Below, piece after piece: positions 1 to 13,835 of a stretch of DNA of 64,000 nt; positions within the stretch are counted from its first letter, which is position 1; each line of letters starts with the position of its first letter. Made by a program: the position numbers and the translations under genes. Below the pieces are notes generated by a model that worked only from the letters and a program-made list of their open reading frames with translations, was not told where the DNA came from and ran no database searches. Source of the stretch: Talpa occidentalis (taxonomy: Eukaryota; Chordata; Mammalia; Eulipotyphla; Talpidae); assembly GCF_014898055.3 (NCBI RefSeq), contig NW_023604295.1, positions 140,274,676 to 140,338,675 on the forward strand, in the 5' to 3' direction.

Positions 1-1029
1 CTCCCTTGTAGATGCCAGTAAAACAACAAACACGCATAATAGGATCACCTGCATTTGTACAATAATCATACCTAGAGAAATACTTCCATAAAGTCAGCTC
101 ACAGAAATTATGCCAACATTTTGTGTCAAATTTACTGATGAAGAAATTGAGAGAGGTAAACACCCTTTTTTCTAGGTATCTCAGAAGACAGGGTCTGCTG
201 ATGATCACCCTTTATTGCTCTGTGTTCCAAGCCAAGGCATTTCTTCTACACCAGATCTCTCCAAGATTGTACTTGTGTTTTCCTCTAATAAGCATAAAAC
301 AGCCCTTCCATGGCATAACACATCCTTTTATATGTATTTAACTCTTCCCAGATGGGAATATGAGCATTTTGTGCAGTAGAGGGCATATTTATTTATACAT
401 CAACAAATTGTGAAATGTGTTGTCATTTATGGACACTGCGTATTTTATTTGCATCTGGAATGCAATCTTGTTTTATTCACATTTCCAACTTCACTGAAAC
501 ATGTCTTGCCCAGTTAGATATTGTCAGACAATTCAAATTAGTTATGATGGCAATGACTTTTAAAAGAAAATTGTAGTTTAAATCATGCACTTTAAAAAAT
601 AGACTTTTAAAAAATCATTAGGTTTTATGGGCTGTTTTAATTATTTTAATCTTGCATGTTAGCATGGGAGTCTTCTCCTCTGCCAAATTAAATCTTCAGA
701 AGAAAATGAAATACAATTATCTTTTTATATTACATGAAAATTAATGATATCATCAACACTTATGATGTCAGTTCTTTCAAGAAGTTAACCCATTGTGGTG
801 TTTTAATTTGAAATAAAGGGATGTTTTAAATATTTGTCTGAGAGTGTACAGTTAGAATTAGAGTTTTTTCCATATTGCATATGCTTAAAAATATGTGGTA
901 TTATAAAGAAAAAAAATAATGCAAATACTATGAGATTCATAAATTAAAAGGTTTCATTAGACCCCTACTTGATTAAAGCTTTCTACCTCATATAAAATAA
1001 ATTCAATTTCATTTGTGTGTTTTTGGTGA
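1..1029. other. AT-rich sequence, nothing recognised
   Basis: No repeat family, exon signal or long open frame that I can support. The short open frame near the start has no coding features. Confidence 0.6.
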
Positions 1030-1918
1030 GAAATTTTAAAATCTACTCTTTTAGCAACTTTGAAATATACAACACGTAGCTGTAGTTACCACACCACACA
1101 TTACATCCCCAGGACTTACTCCTCCTAGAGATGGAAGTTTGCAACCTTTGAAAACCTTCACCATTTCCTCTCCTCTCACCATTGCTGGTAGCAGCCACTC
1201 TGTTCTATGAATCTGAGATTTTTAGATTCCTCAAATAAAGGAGATAATACAGGATTACCTTTTTCTGTCTGACATCTCACTTAGCATAATGCTTCAAGTC
1301 CCATCCACATCACAAATGGGAAGATGTCCTTTTTATGGTAGAATTACACACACACACAAACACACACACACATGCTTAACACAACTTCATGTCTTGTCTA
1401 TTGTAAATAATGCTGCAATAAATATAAGAGTGGAAATTTGTTTTCAAGCATTGATTTCATTTCCCTAAGATATAGATATCCAGAGATGGAATTGACAGAT
1501 CATACAGTCGTTCTATATTTAATTTTCAGAGCAAACTGCATACTATTTTAGATAACACCTGTACCAATTCACATTCCCAACAGTGCACTGGGATTCTTGT
1601 TTTTCCACATCTTCTCTAGAACTGGTCTTTTTGAGACAGGCCTTTCTTAACATGTGTGATGTGCTAGTTTATTATGGTTTTGATATGTATTCCTCTGGTG
1701 ATTAATGATGTTGAGCACCTGTTCATGTACCTGTTGGGCATTTGTATATTTTCTTTGGAGAAATGTCTATTCATGTCCTTTAGCATTTTAAAATTATATT
1801 ATTTGTTTTTGCTATTGAATTGCATTTTGGATATTAACCCCTTATCAGATACGTGGTTTGCCTGTATTTTCTCACATTCTGTAAGTTGTCTTTTTCATTT
1901 TTTTTCTATTGTTTAGGT
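1030..1918 (-). mobile_element. Old LINE-1 3' part, antisense
   Basis: Read on the minus strand this is the end of L1 ORF2 and part of an L1 3' UTR. The plus strand carries the usual antisense landmarks in order: a 'cctcaaataaagg' block, 'taatgctgcaataaa', 'ccagagatggaattg', 'cattcccaacagtgca' and 'ggatattaacccctta'. The ORF2 frame is broken many times, so this is an ancient, dead copy. A (CA)n run interrupts it. The subfamily was not assigned, and the ends are approximate. Confidence 0.8.
1345..1372. repeat. (CA)n microsatellite
   Basis: Interrupted CA dinucleotide run lying inside the antisense L1. Confidence 0.9.
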
Positions 1919-1920
1919 CA

Positions 1921-2869
1921 ATAAGCAATCACATACCTATAATAAACATTGTATTAACTGAAAGTTAGGAATAAGTCAAAGTATACCATGGAGTCTCTGG
2001 CAGGTAAGTACTTCAGTTACTGTCATCACTGTTTACCGACTTTGAATGGCTTCTACACAACAGACATTGTCATGTATACGTTCATTTAATTTCTCTCTGC
2101 AGGTGAGATAAAGGAAATATATATGTGGGTCTTTGACTCTCAGGTCCTGGCACAAAGCTCCGTAACCTCTGTAATTCCCCAGGTGATAAGAACACTGGAA
2201 ACATCTCTTGCTCTAATATTTGACCTTGTATATCTGACACAGGATTTCGAGAACCCTCATAAACTCCTAAGTGTTAAGGGAATTAGGAGCATCTTTTATT
2301 CTAAGGAGGCATCTCTGAGTGAGTTCCTGGATGAGGGCAAGTCTCCAGAAAAACCTAAGCATCTTTAGAAACTTGGGATGTTCAGCCCTACAACAAAAGG
2401 TGATGTGGTCTAAATCCATAGGGACAGAAGCTCCTGCTTTTGAGACTCCCAGAAGTTACTCTACACATTTTGTTATCTGACTGCTCATCTGTCTCCTTTC
2501 TCATAGTCCTTAACACACCAGTAACTATAAGATTTTCCCTGAGTTCTGTTCTGTGAGTCTCTCTCAAAAATTTGTGTTAGTCTTAAGCACTTGCCACAGT
2601 CTGTTTTTGAGCAATCTTCCAGTTTTTATTTGTTCTTATGCTCACGAACCCCCCGATTTTTGCTAACAAATCCTGAACCTGATGCTTAACTAAATCTGCT
2701 TCATAACTGGAAGAGATAAGGAGAATTTATTAATATGGCATCTCTGAAATACACCCAAAATGCAGAAACATTCCACTCTTTGACTTCTCTGCAACATTTG
2801 GCAATATTATGCATGATACCTCCCCCTCTCTTAAACTTGCACTTATGAAGCCACTTAGAACTTGCAATA
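1921..2869. other. Unassigned sequence
   Basis: Between the L1 and an LTR. An 81-codon open frame at 2123-2368 on the plus strand has no recognisable domain, so I treat it as chance. Confidence 0.5.
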
Positions 2870-3346
2870 GGCAGAATAACCTCCCTGTACATCCTAATAC
2901 TTGGAGCCTGTAAACGGGCAACGATAACTTTGCAGATGTAATTAAGTTAAGGATTTTGAGATGAAAGGGTATTCCTGGATTATCTTGGTAAGTCAAATCT
3001 AATCACATGTGTCCTTGACAGTGGGAAACCTTCCCTAATTCTGGAGTTGGGACTTTGGGAGCATGGTCAGAGATGCAGCATGGATGGGTTTGAAGATGGA
3101 GTCAAGGGTCCAAGTTAAGAAACACAGGTGACCTATAGAAGCTGGAAGAAACAAGGAAACAGATACCCCTTCCCGCACCCCCCCCTCCGCCCAGAGCTTA
3201 CAAAAAGAGACACAACCTGCCCAACACATTGATTTTACCCCAGGGAGAACCACTATTGACTTGTATCTTACAGAACTAGAAGGTAATAAATTTGTTTCTT
3301 TGAAGTCACCAAGTTTGTGGTTAAAAGTTACATTAGAAAACTAATA
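2870..3346 (+). mobile_element. MaLR-type (MLT1-like) LTR
   Basis: Landmarks in the order of mammalian MaLR LTRs: 'ctttgcagatgtaatta', 'ttaaggattttgagatg', 'cctggattatctt', 'agaagctggaagaaac', 'cagaactagaaggtaataaa' (polyadenylation region) and a final 'gaaaactaata'. It is diverged and has a C-rich insertion near 3175-3193. It is non-coding. The subfamily is uncertain. Confidence 0.75.
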
Positions 3347-5200
3347 TACTCATAATTTAATATTTTTAATCAGGATTATTTATTTTCCTGGTTTTCCTCC
3401 TGCTTATAAAAAGCTGTCCATCTATATCTCAAGGTTTTCTGTGTTTATCTTTATTTACTGAGTTGCTATGAGGATTGTTACATGTGTTATTCCATCAAGT
3501 GACATCTAAGTAACATACTAAGTAACATACTAAGACTACTGAATGTCTGTTCCTAACCATGAAATAGCATTCCTAATAGCACTTTCATCCAATGCCAGGG
3601 GATCTTAGTCACAGGAAATTCCCACAGATATCTTCAACTTAGTTTGTCCAAAATCAAATGCATTGATCTCTTGCAAAGACCAATGTTCTATATACCCAAA
3701 TTAATAATTTCTAGAATTGCCTACATTGTTCAGTTTCATCAGAATCTACCTAGTTCAAAAAGAGAGCAATTCTTCTGCTCTTGTTAATATTGCTCATTTT
3801 CCAAAAAAAAATAACAAACAACCATTTCTAGTAACTGGATATAATTTCCTCCCTTTTCCAATATCACTTTCCCAATTCAGCTCTTCATTATTTCTCTATT
3901 AAGAAAAATTGTATGTAGCAATGTTTTAAAGTAAATGAAAGCAGCATTTTTTTTAACTGAATGGCTACATATGTATATAGACGAATATATGTCTGTTGTG
4001 TGTATGACATTTGGGACAGTATTTTGTCAGGGTCTCTGTTCTCAAAGGGGAATAATGGGCCAGTAGTGAAGAATCTTACATGTAATTAAGTACAGGTTTC
4101 AGGAGAGCTCATTGATCATGACGGACAAGTTACATGTTCACAATGGAAGAAGCATCAATAATTTTGTTACTGTATTTTTTATTTCTACAATATTATTACA
4201 GACATGCAAGCACTCTTTTAAAAATATAATGCTTAAATACAGAACTGGGACTATAGATCTAATTGCACAGTTCCATGCTATATTTAAGCAAAGCTTTGCA
4301 AAATGTCACATTAAGCTCTGAAAAATTAAAATGTTAATAATTTTTTATGAATAATTGCCTAATTTGCACATTCTGAGGTTTAATTTGAATGCTGTACTGA
4401 TTATACAAGCCTTTAAATAATTCATACATAGACCTTCTCCGTTACCCTGACAATCAGAGTTGTATGCTGGTTCCAAAAAGTGACTGTGTGACAATATTAC
4501 CTATTGTGATTCGGGATGTAATCCTATATTAACCGTTTTCCAGGAAGAAATAGAAATAAAGAGGAGGACCTGCAGAAAATTAATTGACAATATTCCGTTT
4601 CAGGTGACCTTATACATAAATATTCCTTTGTCAAGTCTTTCCTTACTCATCTATTTGTGGTTAGTACCTTATGAACACTATGATGCAGATATAAATTTCT
4701 GTACCCAACAAAGAATCAAAATAAAAAGACCTGACAACACAGTTGACAATATGAAATACAACCACAGTTTTCATTCTTTTATAGAAGCAAGGCCCCCATG
4801 ATACTTGAGCTTCGGCAATAAACAAGACAAAAAAAAAATAGAACCTGGGTGCACTGTAAGATTTTGTTTGGAATGATTCTGAAAGTCAGGCCATTAAAGT
4901 CATATACATCTTCAAGGATGACGTGCTGTTTCTTTATTTGCCCCCCAATCCTCAAACTTACCTTTAGAGGTAATTGTTTTTATCAGTAATTTCCCATTAC
5001 CTAGATTTAATCATATCTTAGTATCATAGGGGCTGCCTTGATCCAAGAGGATTTCCATCCAAAGAACTGTGCTGCACCACAAAAATGTAATTCATGTCCA
5101 CTGAAAATGACGTACTGATTCTTTTACAGATATTATCATCGAGTTCACTGGTGAAAAATATGGTTCTTGAAAAGCTTCATCAAATTACTTAATCTGACTT
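3347..5200. other. AT-rich sequence, nothing recognised
   Basis: Holds only short chance frames and A/T runs. A 12-bp unit ending 'taacatacta' is repeated about twice near 3510-3535. Confidence 0.5.
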
Positions 5201-5210
5201 CATTGTAGTT

Positions 5211-5479
5211 TTTTTTTTTTAAGATTTATTTATTTATACAAGCACTGGGGTATAGGTCAGAGGCACGGGAGGATGAGAGAATTCACCAGAGATAGAGCAG
5301 GGAACAGAACAAGCAGAAGGACCGAAATATACTGCTGAGGGGAGCAGCAGGTGAGGCAGGAGAGGTCTGCCGTGCCATGTGGGACTCTCCCTGGCCAGAC
5401 AGGATTCGAACCCACGGTGCAGAGGCTGCAGACAGCTTCACAGTGCTGCACTCAACCCACTGCACCACTGGGGAAGCCC
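5211..5479 (-). mobile_element. T+ SINE copy 1 (intermediate type)
   Basis: Full-length tRNA-derived SINE in reverse. It runs from poly-T, 'aagatttatttattta', through the 'ctgctgaggggagcagcag' body and the B-box complement 'ggattcgaaccc', to the head complement 'ccactggggaagccc'. It is flanked by the TSD 'cattgtagtttt' (from 5201 and from 5482). Confidence 0.93.
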
Positions 5480-6821
5480 AACATTGTAGTTTTCTTGATT
5501 GCAATGGTTGGGAGATGATGCAAGTAACAGAACTTGTTAGATGTGTTTAGTTGAGAAGTCAATGAGTTAACTTATTTAAGGACTAATATACTATAGAGCA
5601 TGTATTAAGAGATTAAAACAAATGATGTATTGTCTTTTTGTTATTAATGTTCCCATGCATGAACTTTTGCCTTGTAGTTTCTATCTTTTGGTAGGGGTCA
5701 AGTCTGTATGGTGCAGGAAAGATGGCCTAATGAATGGCAGCCTTTGGTCATTCTGTTCTTGCTGACCATGCTAATTACCTGAACACTTCTACAAACAGGA
5801 ATTCTTAGCCTCTCTCCCTGCTCTGCCTTCCCCCACCTCTAATTTAGCCTGTCTTAGATGAGAGATGTGGACTCTGTTTTTCAAAAGTGATCAACACTGA
5901 CTCTCATATTCAAACTTGTTGGGAATCCATTGTTATAGATGTAAATATTCAATCAGAGCTTCAGAGAAATCAAAAGATTCTAAATATGTTTGCAAACTCT
6001 TGTGAGGTTGCCATCTGTGCATTTTTCTAGGAAAAAAAATATTTACCAAATGTTGTCTATCAAAACCTAAAGACAATGTTCTGATCGCTAACTTTTGTCC
6101 TAAAGTCAGGTAAAGAGATAGTCACAAACTTTATAGGAATGGTGTTCTATGTTAATTGTCTATTAAATGATGATTTGTGGGAGGTATACATCAGTAGATG
6201 CTAAAATGAATAAATAACATCATAAACTACAGTTTCTTAACTTAATGACCTTTTTTTAAGGAAAACACCTCACTGCAATAATTTTTGTATTAATATTCTG
6301 TGTGAGCAAGGCATAGCATTCATTTAAGTATTAGGTTTGTTTCCACTCTGGCATTGTGATTATTTTTTTCATTGGTAAAATCCACAAGCAGCAAAAGGAA
6401 ATGTCTAAAAGACTACCTAGCTCTCACTTATCCTTCTGGACTTCATCATCTATGCATTGTTCATTTTAATCCATTTCATGATAATGTATGTTGACACTTT
6501 TAAAAATAACAATTGATATACATATATTAAACATGTTCTAATGTTAGATCTTTAAATGTTTCTATCTGTTAAGTATAAGCTTTGAAGAAATATTTATTTT
6601 TAGTGAAGTACTTAATGTACAACCATGCTTATCAATGAAAAATAAACCTTATAAATTGAGGAGTGATTGATTTTAATTTTATAAATAGAAGCAAAATTAA
6701 TTTACAGGAGGGCTACATTTAAAGGTTGATATGAAAATTATTTTTATTTTTATCTCTATAAAATCACCTTTCTTATTCATTTGACCTTAAAGTATTATAT
6801 ATAATTGAATGAAAATAGGAA

Positions 6822-6825
<4 letters not shown>

Positions 6826-6856
<31 letters not shown>
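6826..6856. repeat. (TA)n microsatellite
   Basis: About 15 uninterrupted AT dinucleotides. Confidence 0.95.
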
Positions 6857-6860
<4 letters not shown>

Positions 6861-8480
6861 TCACTTTGTTAACATCTTAGATGAACAATTGATAACATGA
6901 AGGTTTTTTATTTGTTTTATCATTTGGGAGTTTTCTTGAAGAATTTCCACAGCAAAGCACAAATAGTTCTATTGGGGCTTCAACTCCAGTTCAACAGAAC
7001 AAGTTTGGGTTAATATTGAAAGTCCAAGTAGTTTATCTAGAAACCTAGACTTAATGTGCTTACACTAGCTGAAAAATGGACCTTTTGTCCATATATGTTT
7101 GTTATCAAGTGGTGGATGGGGAGTATTTCATGAGGGAAGAGACTGTGATGGCTTCTAACTGGTTGTAGTGTTGCATGTTTATTTGGGGAGGAATCAATTG
7201 GTGGAGAAGACAGGGGATTAACAGCTAATACCAGAGGGAGCGACAGGTCACATTAAAAACTTTGGTGACATTGGTTAACCTAGGGCCAAAGATATATTGT
7301 TCTTGAAGTACTGAAAGTTAAAGTCTGCAGTGTCTGGTTCATCGGGCTTTAGACTCATAAACTACAGATCTACCAAACCCTGTGTCTCTTGGACTGCATT
7401 GTAAATGAACACTGACTCAATAAAATTCTACTGAGTATATTCAGTGTATAAGATTTTTGCAGTGTAATGTTGCATACATACACTAATGAGGGAAAAAGAA
7501 TACACAGAGGATGACACAAAAACAGAATGAAGGAGACATAAAGACTTAGGTGAGAGAGAAAGGAAAAAAGAATAGAGAGCATGGAAAGGCATAGACAGAC
7601 AGGTACATGATGAATAAAGATGCATAGAAATAAATAAAGAAGAGAGAGAGATGAGAAAATTCAAGAGGGGAAAGAGTTAGGACCAGTACCTGGGTTACAC
7701 CTGAACTTCTAACCGGAAAAAAAAAAAAAATCTAATGCAATTTAATTGGAAGTCTAGTCATAATTATAAAAATATTTTCAAAAAAAAGAAAAGTAGGACA
7801 TAGGTGTCATCATTATAATCATACAAATGCCATTATTTCATATGCATCTATTGCTGTGAGCAAGTTTCTTCTTCATTTTATTTGAAAAGTTAGCTTCTAA
7901 TATGCAGTGATCCATCATCCGTAAGAGAAATGTGCAGAAAGATAAATTGTACAGTAGTCTGACAAATCTTATTAGAGCAACATATAGAAGAGGAAAAATT
8001 AACAGCTAATCCATTATAAATGTCAAATCCACAGTGCCACTTTCTTCATAACTATTGTATTTCCATTTCTTTCTCATTAATTCTTAGTCCTTACGAAATA
8101 GTTTTCATTGGTTGGTCAGTCATGTATATCCGTGAACTTCTAATCAAATATGTCACTATTGCTTTTAATTTAAAAGCATTATTGCACAAAGTCAGTGCAA
8201 ATTTTGTTTCTTTCTGAAAAAAAAAAAAAAGGATAAATACATTCCTAAAATTACTCATGTTGATTTTTATATGTTAAAGTGTGTGTATGTGGAGGGGAAT
8301 TTCCTTTTTCTTTTTCAATTTTAGACCAAATAATTATAGGGATTGTCAGAAGTAGAGAGAACAAGAAGTTACTATATATATTTTTGAAAGTTCATAAGCA
8401 AAAACTACACATTTACTAAATTCTATAGGCAGAAGACCGATTGTTAGTCAATGGAAGCTGCTTATTACTATTATTGCTTT

Positions 8481-8510
8481 TTTGTTTGTTTGTTTGTTGC
8501 TTGTTTGTTT
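8481..8510. repeat. (TTTG)n simple repeat
   Basis: Tetranucleotide run with one interruption. Confidence 0.85.
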
Positions 8511-11275
8511 TTGTCCTAGAGGGTATTTTCCTTCCCTTTTCTTGTGGATCTTTTGGACCTGTTTCCTATAACACTGAGGACATGATAGTGGCAGAAGCAG
8601 AGCAATCAGAAAATGTCATTCAATATGTATATCCTTCCACAAAGTAGAAAGGGCTGCGTAAAGCCTTGGTTTCCTATAATTATTTCACTCTCGTGGGATT
8701 CCTGTTAGTCTCTGTCTGCTCTTTCCTCATTGCCTTTGGTGTCATTTCTTCCTTCACTTTTTCCTTCTGTTATTTTGTCCACATTTTATTCTTGATCACT
8801 TTCTACCTCTGAAAATGAAAATGCAGAGTGTATTTCTCTCCTATATGTGGGTATATGATTCTTAAATCTGTAACAACCACCCCCAACCAATGGTTCTATC
8901 CCATCTACTCATTTTCAACTGCCTGCACAGTAGTATTTTTGGTAATTTCCATAACTTGCAACATAAGTTGTCTAAAAAATAAATTTATTTCATTTCATAA
9001 AAATAATTTTATTTCATTTTTGGGTACTCTCTCACCGAGATTCTGCTGGTTCTTTTTCAACAGAAGAGTCAGACTAATAATCTTATAACACAAATGTTTG
9101 TGTTATCTCTACTTATGTATCTCAGTGCTCAGAAAGCACAGTCTAATTACGCCAACCTGGTCTAGATCTGACACAGGTCTATATTACAGACTTAAAAAAA
9201 TGGTGCTCCCGTATCTTTCACATTTTATTCTTCTGGGAACAGTCAAAATAAATTACCACAAATGTATAGAATTAAGAGTAATTCATGATTAATATAAACT
9301 GGAAAAAAAACTGTATTACTTATTTTTTCAAATATTAAATGTTATTAGTTTTATAAGAATCTGCATAGGAATAAATATGAGATAGTTAAAATTGTAATTA
9401 TGAGAAGACACATTAATAAAGTGAATTCATAAGACCTTAATTAAGTAGCACTTTCTTTCTCACCTACATCAAACATAAAGAAAGGCAGTTAAGGAGGATG
9501 AATTAGACAAATCATTCTGCTGATGTACAGAAGCATACTCACTTACTGAATTTTAAGGCCCCAAATAGAAATGCCTTCAGATTTTATTCTATTTGACATA
9601 TTTTTTTCTAGAATAAAAAGTAGATGAATTTCAGTGATTCTTCCTTTATTGGGATATTAAAGAATTCTCAAAAATCATTCAATTCAATTAAGGTAACAAG
9701 ATAAACAACCAAAAAATCTTTTCTCCATTAAAAAAAAAAAGTGAAAATACATAAGATCCCAAGTATGCCTCCTGCTCTAAATTTATGGTTATATAAACTC
9801 CAAGGAGATCAAATAAATCCCTTATGTTCTTAATAGTGGTTAAGCTAAAATAAATATTATCTACATATTTATTCCTCTTTGGATGATAATCAAAGTCCTA
9901 TTTCTTATTTAGAACACAGAGGATAAGCATAAATGCTATTACAACTGTCTTTGAATTTAAAAAATCTGTTTCCAAATGTTCTACCTATCTTCCTCTTTTA
10001 ATATTCTCTGTCCACTTTCTTGTCAGAGGTTCTGGTAGGAGTGGTGATGGCATTATTTTGGAGGGGGTGGGTAATGAATATACCAACATCTCATGGTCTA
10101 TACATTGAAAGAAATCTACCTGTTGAGATTTTTTCTATTGAAACAACCTCTTGATCTAACATTATTTCCCTAACCCTTTGTAAGAAAACTATAAATAGCA
10201 AAGTGGCATTGCTTAACAATTAACAAAATCAAAGATTAGGTCTTAATGAAGGTTGTGATTAAAATCTGATGTTCGAGACAGAGAGCCTTATCCTTCTCAG
10301 CTTCAAGGTCCTAATCCATAAAACATGGTTAATTTCCAAGTCAGGCTTAACTATCATGTCTTATAGGTGATGCCCTAACACTTTTCTTGAGCTTACTCTC
10401 AGCAGAAATATAACAAAAGGCTACTTTCATAAGCGATCAGGATGACCATCTCTATTATCACTCAATGAACATATGGTGACAATTATAGTGTTATGTCTGC
10501 AGAAAATGGGCATCTTAAACTTTTCCATCTATTAAATATGATACAAATACTTAGTGTAAGTGGCGTAAAACTGCCAACAACAATATTACCTTATTGCCAC
10601 TCATCCCCTACCAGCTATTTGAGACCTAAAGAGAATCATTATTTTTAAAAGCTTATACATGCTAATAATCCCAATAGGAGCTCAGCATACTTCTTACTCA
10701 ACATTTATATTTGTACAAAACACATTAGTTATAAAAGTATAGAAGACTCTAGTGTTGAAATGAGGGATGTCTCACGTAGAGTTGAGCTGGTGAAGGAGTG
10801 GGGGGTGCCTCTCACTTCCTGACTTGGCTGTTCCCTGGGAAATGTGAATCAGGAAAAGCAGTTGGCAGGGTTAGGAGCGAGGTGGTAGTCAATCAAACAT
10901 TCCTTGTAAAAGAACGCTATATGCCCGGAAAGAGAAAGGTATGAGAGATTAATGTGACATTGGAAAACCACCTTGAATTATTTAAAATGCAGAAACAGTG
11001 TGAGATGATGTGAAAAGATAAACCATGTTAATGGAAAAGGGTTTTTCATGTCGTGGCAAGTACTTAGATTTCAAAATGTAGGGTGAGGAGGTAGATTTGA
11101 TGGTAACTTGATAATCAATACTGTCTTTAAAAAAATCACTTTGGTGACAGAGGAGCATATCAGATAGAGAGCCCAGTATATTGGAGATGAGAGAGAGACA
11201 GAGATTCTAAACGTGCTCTACAGTAGCAGCCTGTATAGTGAGAGAGATTTAAAAGACATTAAAAATACAGAATTG

Positions 11276-11534
11276 GGGGGCTGGTGGCACAAGGAATTCA
11301 GACACAGCACTATGAAGCTATTCACAGCCAATGCAGCTCGAGTTGGATTTCCAGCAAAGGAAGTGACCCACATGGCGGAGAAGACCTCTCCTGACTCACC
11401 CGCTCCTTCTCTCAGTAGTGTATTTCAGTCAGTCTGCCAGTTCTGCTTCCCACTGTCTCTGGTAAATCCTCTCACCCCCATACCTCTGGCCTGTACCCCA
11501 GTTCTTGTATACATAAATAAATAAATCTTTTAAG
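11276..11534 (+). mobile_element. T+ SINE copy 2 (older type)
   Basis: Sense copy from 'ggggctggtggcacaagg' (A box) through B box 'gagttggatttcc' to 'ataaataaataaatctttt'. Perfect 13-bp TSD 'aaatacagaattg' at 11263-11275 and 11535-11547. Confidence 0.95.
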
Positions 11535-11547
11535 AAATACAGAATTG

Positions 11548-13795
11548 ACAGCATTTAGTGATCCCATAATTGATGACTATTGGAGTGGAGTAAAAAGTAT
11601 TAAGAAGACCTCTAGCTCTGACTTAAGTTGGGTGGTTATATAATAACTTGTTATATAAACAATTGGGAATATGAGAACAGGACCAGGCATAGAAAGGGAA
11701 AACATGAATGTGTAAGTGCGGTGTTATCCCAATGTTGGGTTTAAAGGGTCCAAAACAGTCTTGGGTCTGGCTAAGTAGGGAAGGAAGTAAGAAGGTCAAA
11801 AAGAAAGTAATTGGGTACAGCTGGATAGGTGCCAGGCAGATGACAGTTTTTCATGAATGTGGCAGTTTTATGTTATTACCCAAAATTTTAATCATCAGTA
11901 AATAAAAGCTACAATAATAATAACATGATTTAGTTCAGGTCATTCAAGTCAGAGGTTAAAAAGCTAGGAACCAAATATTTTTCTTAACTATACTTGAAGT
12001 TAAGAAATTGAAAATATCCAATACGGGCACGTTGACATGATTTAAAAATGTGTAATCTTAGTTATTACTTACACTCACAGAAGGATTCTTGGTGTAAAAT
12101 TATGCAACAATCTCTCAGAGATACTTAATCATAACTGTCACACTAATTTTATTTTCTTTTCTCAGTGTCTATTATACAAATATACTGACTCAAATGCATT
12201 TTTCAAGAGCAAAAGAAAGGTTTGGTTTGTATGCACTTCAGTTTGAAATATACTTGTATCCTATCATGAATGACTTCACTTATAAAAGAGAATCAAAAAA
12301 TAAAGATATGCACACTTTCCTATAAGAAATTACTAATAAAAGGAAAGAACTCTCACCTAAAATTATTCATTTTTGTCTAAGTGTCGGTTTTAAAGGATAG
12401 CTACAATCACCACATTAAGTCAAAATATATTTGTATCTGAAAACACATATGATAGACTACAAGGTTGATTCCCATAATTCAAAAACAGCAGAGTAGACAT
12501 ATTCTAAAGTGTGTTTCATTTGGTCAAGTGTAAGTGGATTTAGGTTAGCTAAACTCTTGTCATGAATCCTTTTAAGAGGTTTTATAATGTACTATTTAGA
12601 AAGAATGTTCATTTCAATTTGTCTAGGCTTAACTACAATACTAGAAGATGAACATTACATTATAACTGGAGATTTCTCTTTCAGAGAACTTTTATTTTTG
12701 TTTCAATTTATATGTAAATCTACATCTAAAGTTGTAATGTTTATAAACAAAAACAGATAAGGTTTAATATAAACTTCAAACACAAGTTTATGCTGAATGA
12801 TATTCACATTCCAAATAAAAACAAAATACTTGAAATAGGGCTTTAGATTATTTTGACAAGTGTTACAGATAACAGTGAACAAAGTGAAAATGGCTAAGCA
12901 TAAGTATTTTGTAATCTCTTTTTATATAATCTATTGATTGAAACTCACATGACGATGTACCTACAACTTACACACAAAATGTGATACAAGTCTGAATATT
13001 GAAAACATTAATAACTACCAGTTTTTTACTCCTTTGACTGTGCATTGAATATGCTAATGATCAAGATAATATTTTTATAGGCATCATTTCATTTTATTCC
13101 ACTCTAATATTTAGTGTTTTCTTAGTTCAAAGCACACTGTCCATCCAATATACCAGCTGTCATTATTGTCTGGTCAATCTGGTGTAGCAGGTCCTCCATC
13201 TTTCTTCCTAAAACCTTACTGTTCTTTCACCCTGTTGATCTGGTGTTCCATGAAAAATCTGAGATTTATTTAATTCAACATATTTATTTTTTCCCCAATA
13301 TAGTAGACTGGGCAAGAATGCTATCAGAACACTGGTAATTTAAGAGAGTTTGTCAGAATTCAACATAGTCAACTTCTAGTTAGGGCAATGGGCAAAGTAA
13401 GAAAAACTCCATATATGTTTATAAAAGAATAAAAGTGACAGAAACTAAATCACATACATATTATGAAACCTCCAATTTACTTTTAGGAAACTGACTGCAT
13501 TTAATATAGTCATTCCTTTTTTTCCTTGCTTTTTAAAAATTTCATTCAGTTAGGCAGATATTTATACTTATATATCTGTTTCACTCTATTTTTATATTGT
13601 TGAGATGAGGTAAATTGTATTATCTAGCATACACTCTCCAAGCCATCCCAGAATGTCCAAAATTTTAGTTAATAGTAAAGTTTTAGTTTTAGTAAAGTTA
13701 ATAGCAATATTGTATTACCCATGTCTCATTTGCCAGCTCAAAAAAGTCAATGAATTTGTCAGACCTCTCTCTCTCTCTCTCTCTCTGTCTCTCTG

Positions 13796-13835
<40 letters not shown>

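Larger units (their letters stand above)
5495..11262. other. Long AT-rich stretch without a supported gene
   Basis: About 5.8 kb with many stop codons in all frames and only small frames (at most about 86 codons) without domains. Contains A runs (near 7719 and 8217), a (TA)n and a (TTTG)n run. The 10.7-11.25 kb part and its continuation after the next SINE resemble an old interspersed repeat that I cannot name. Confidence 0.5.
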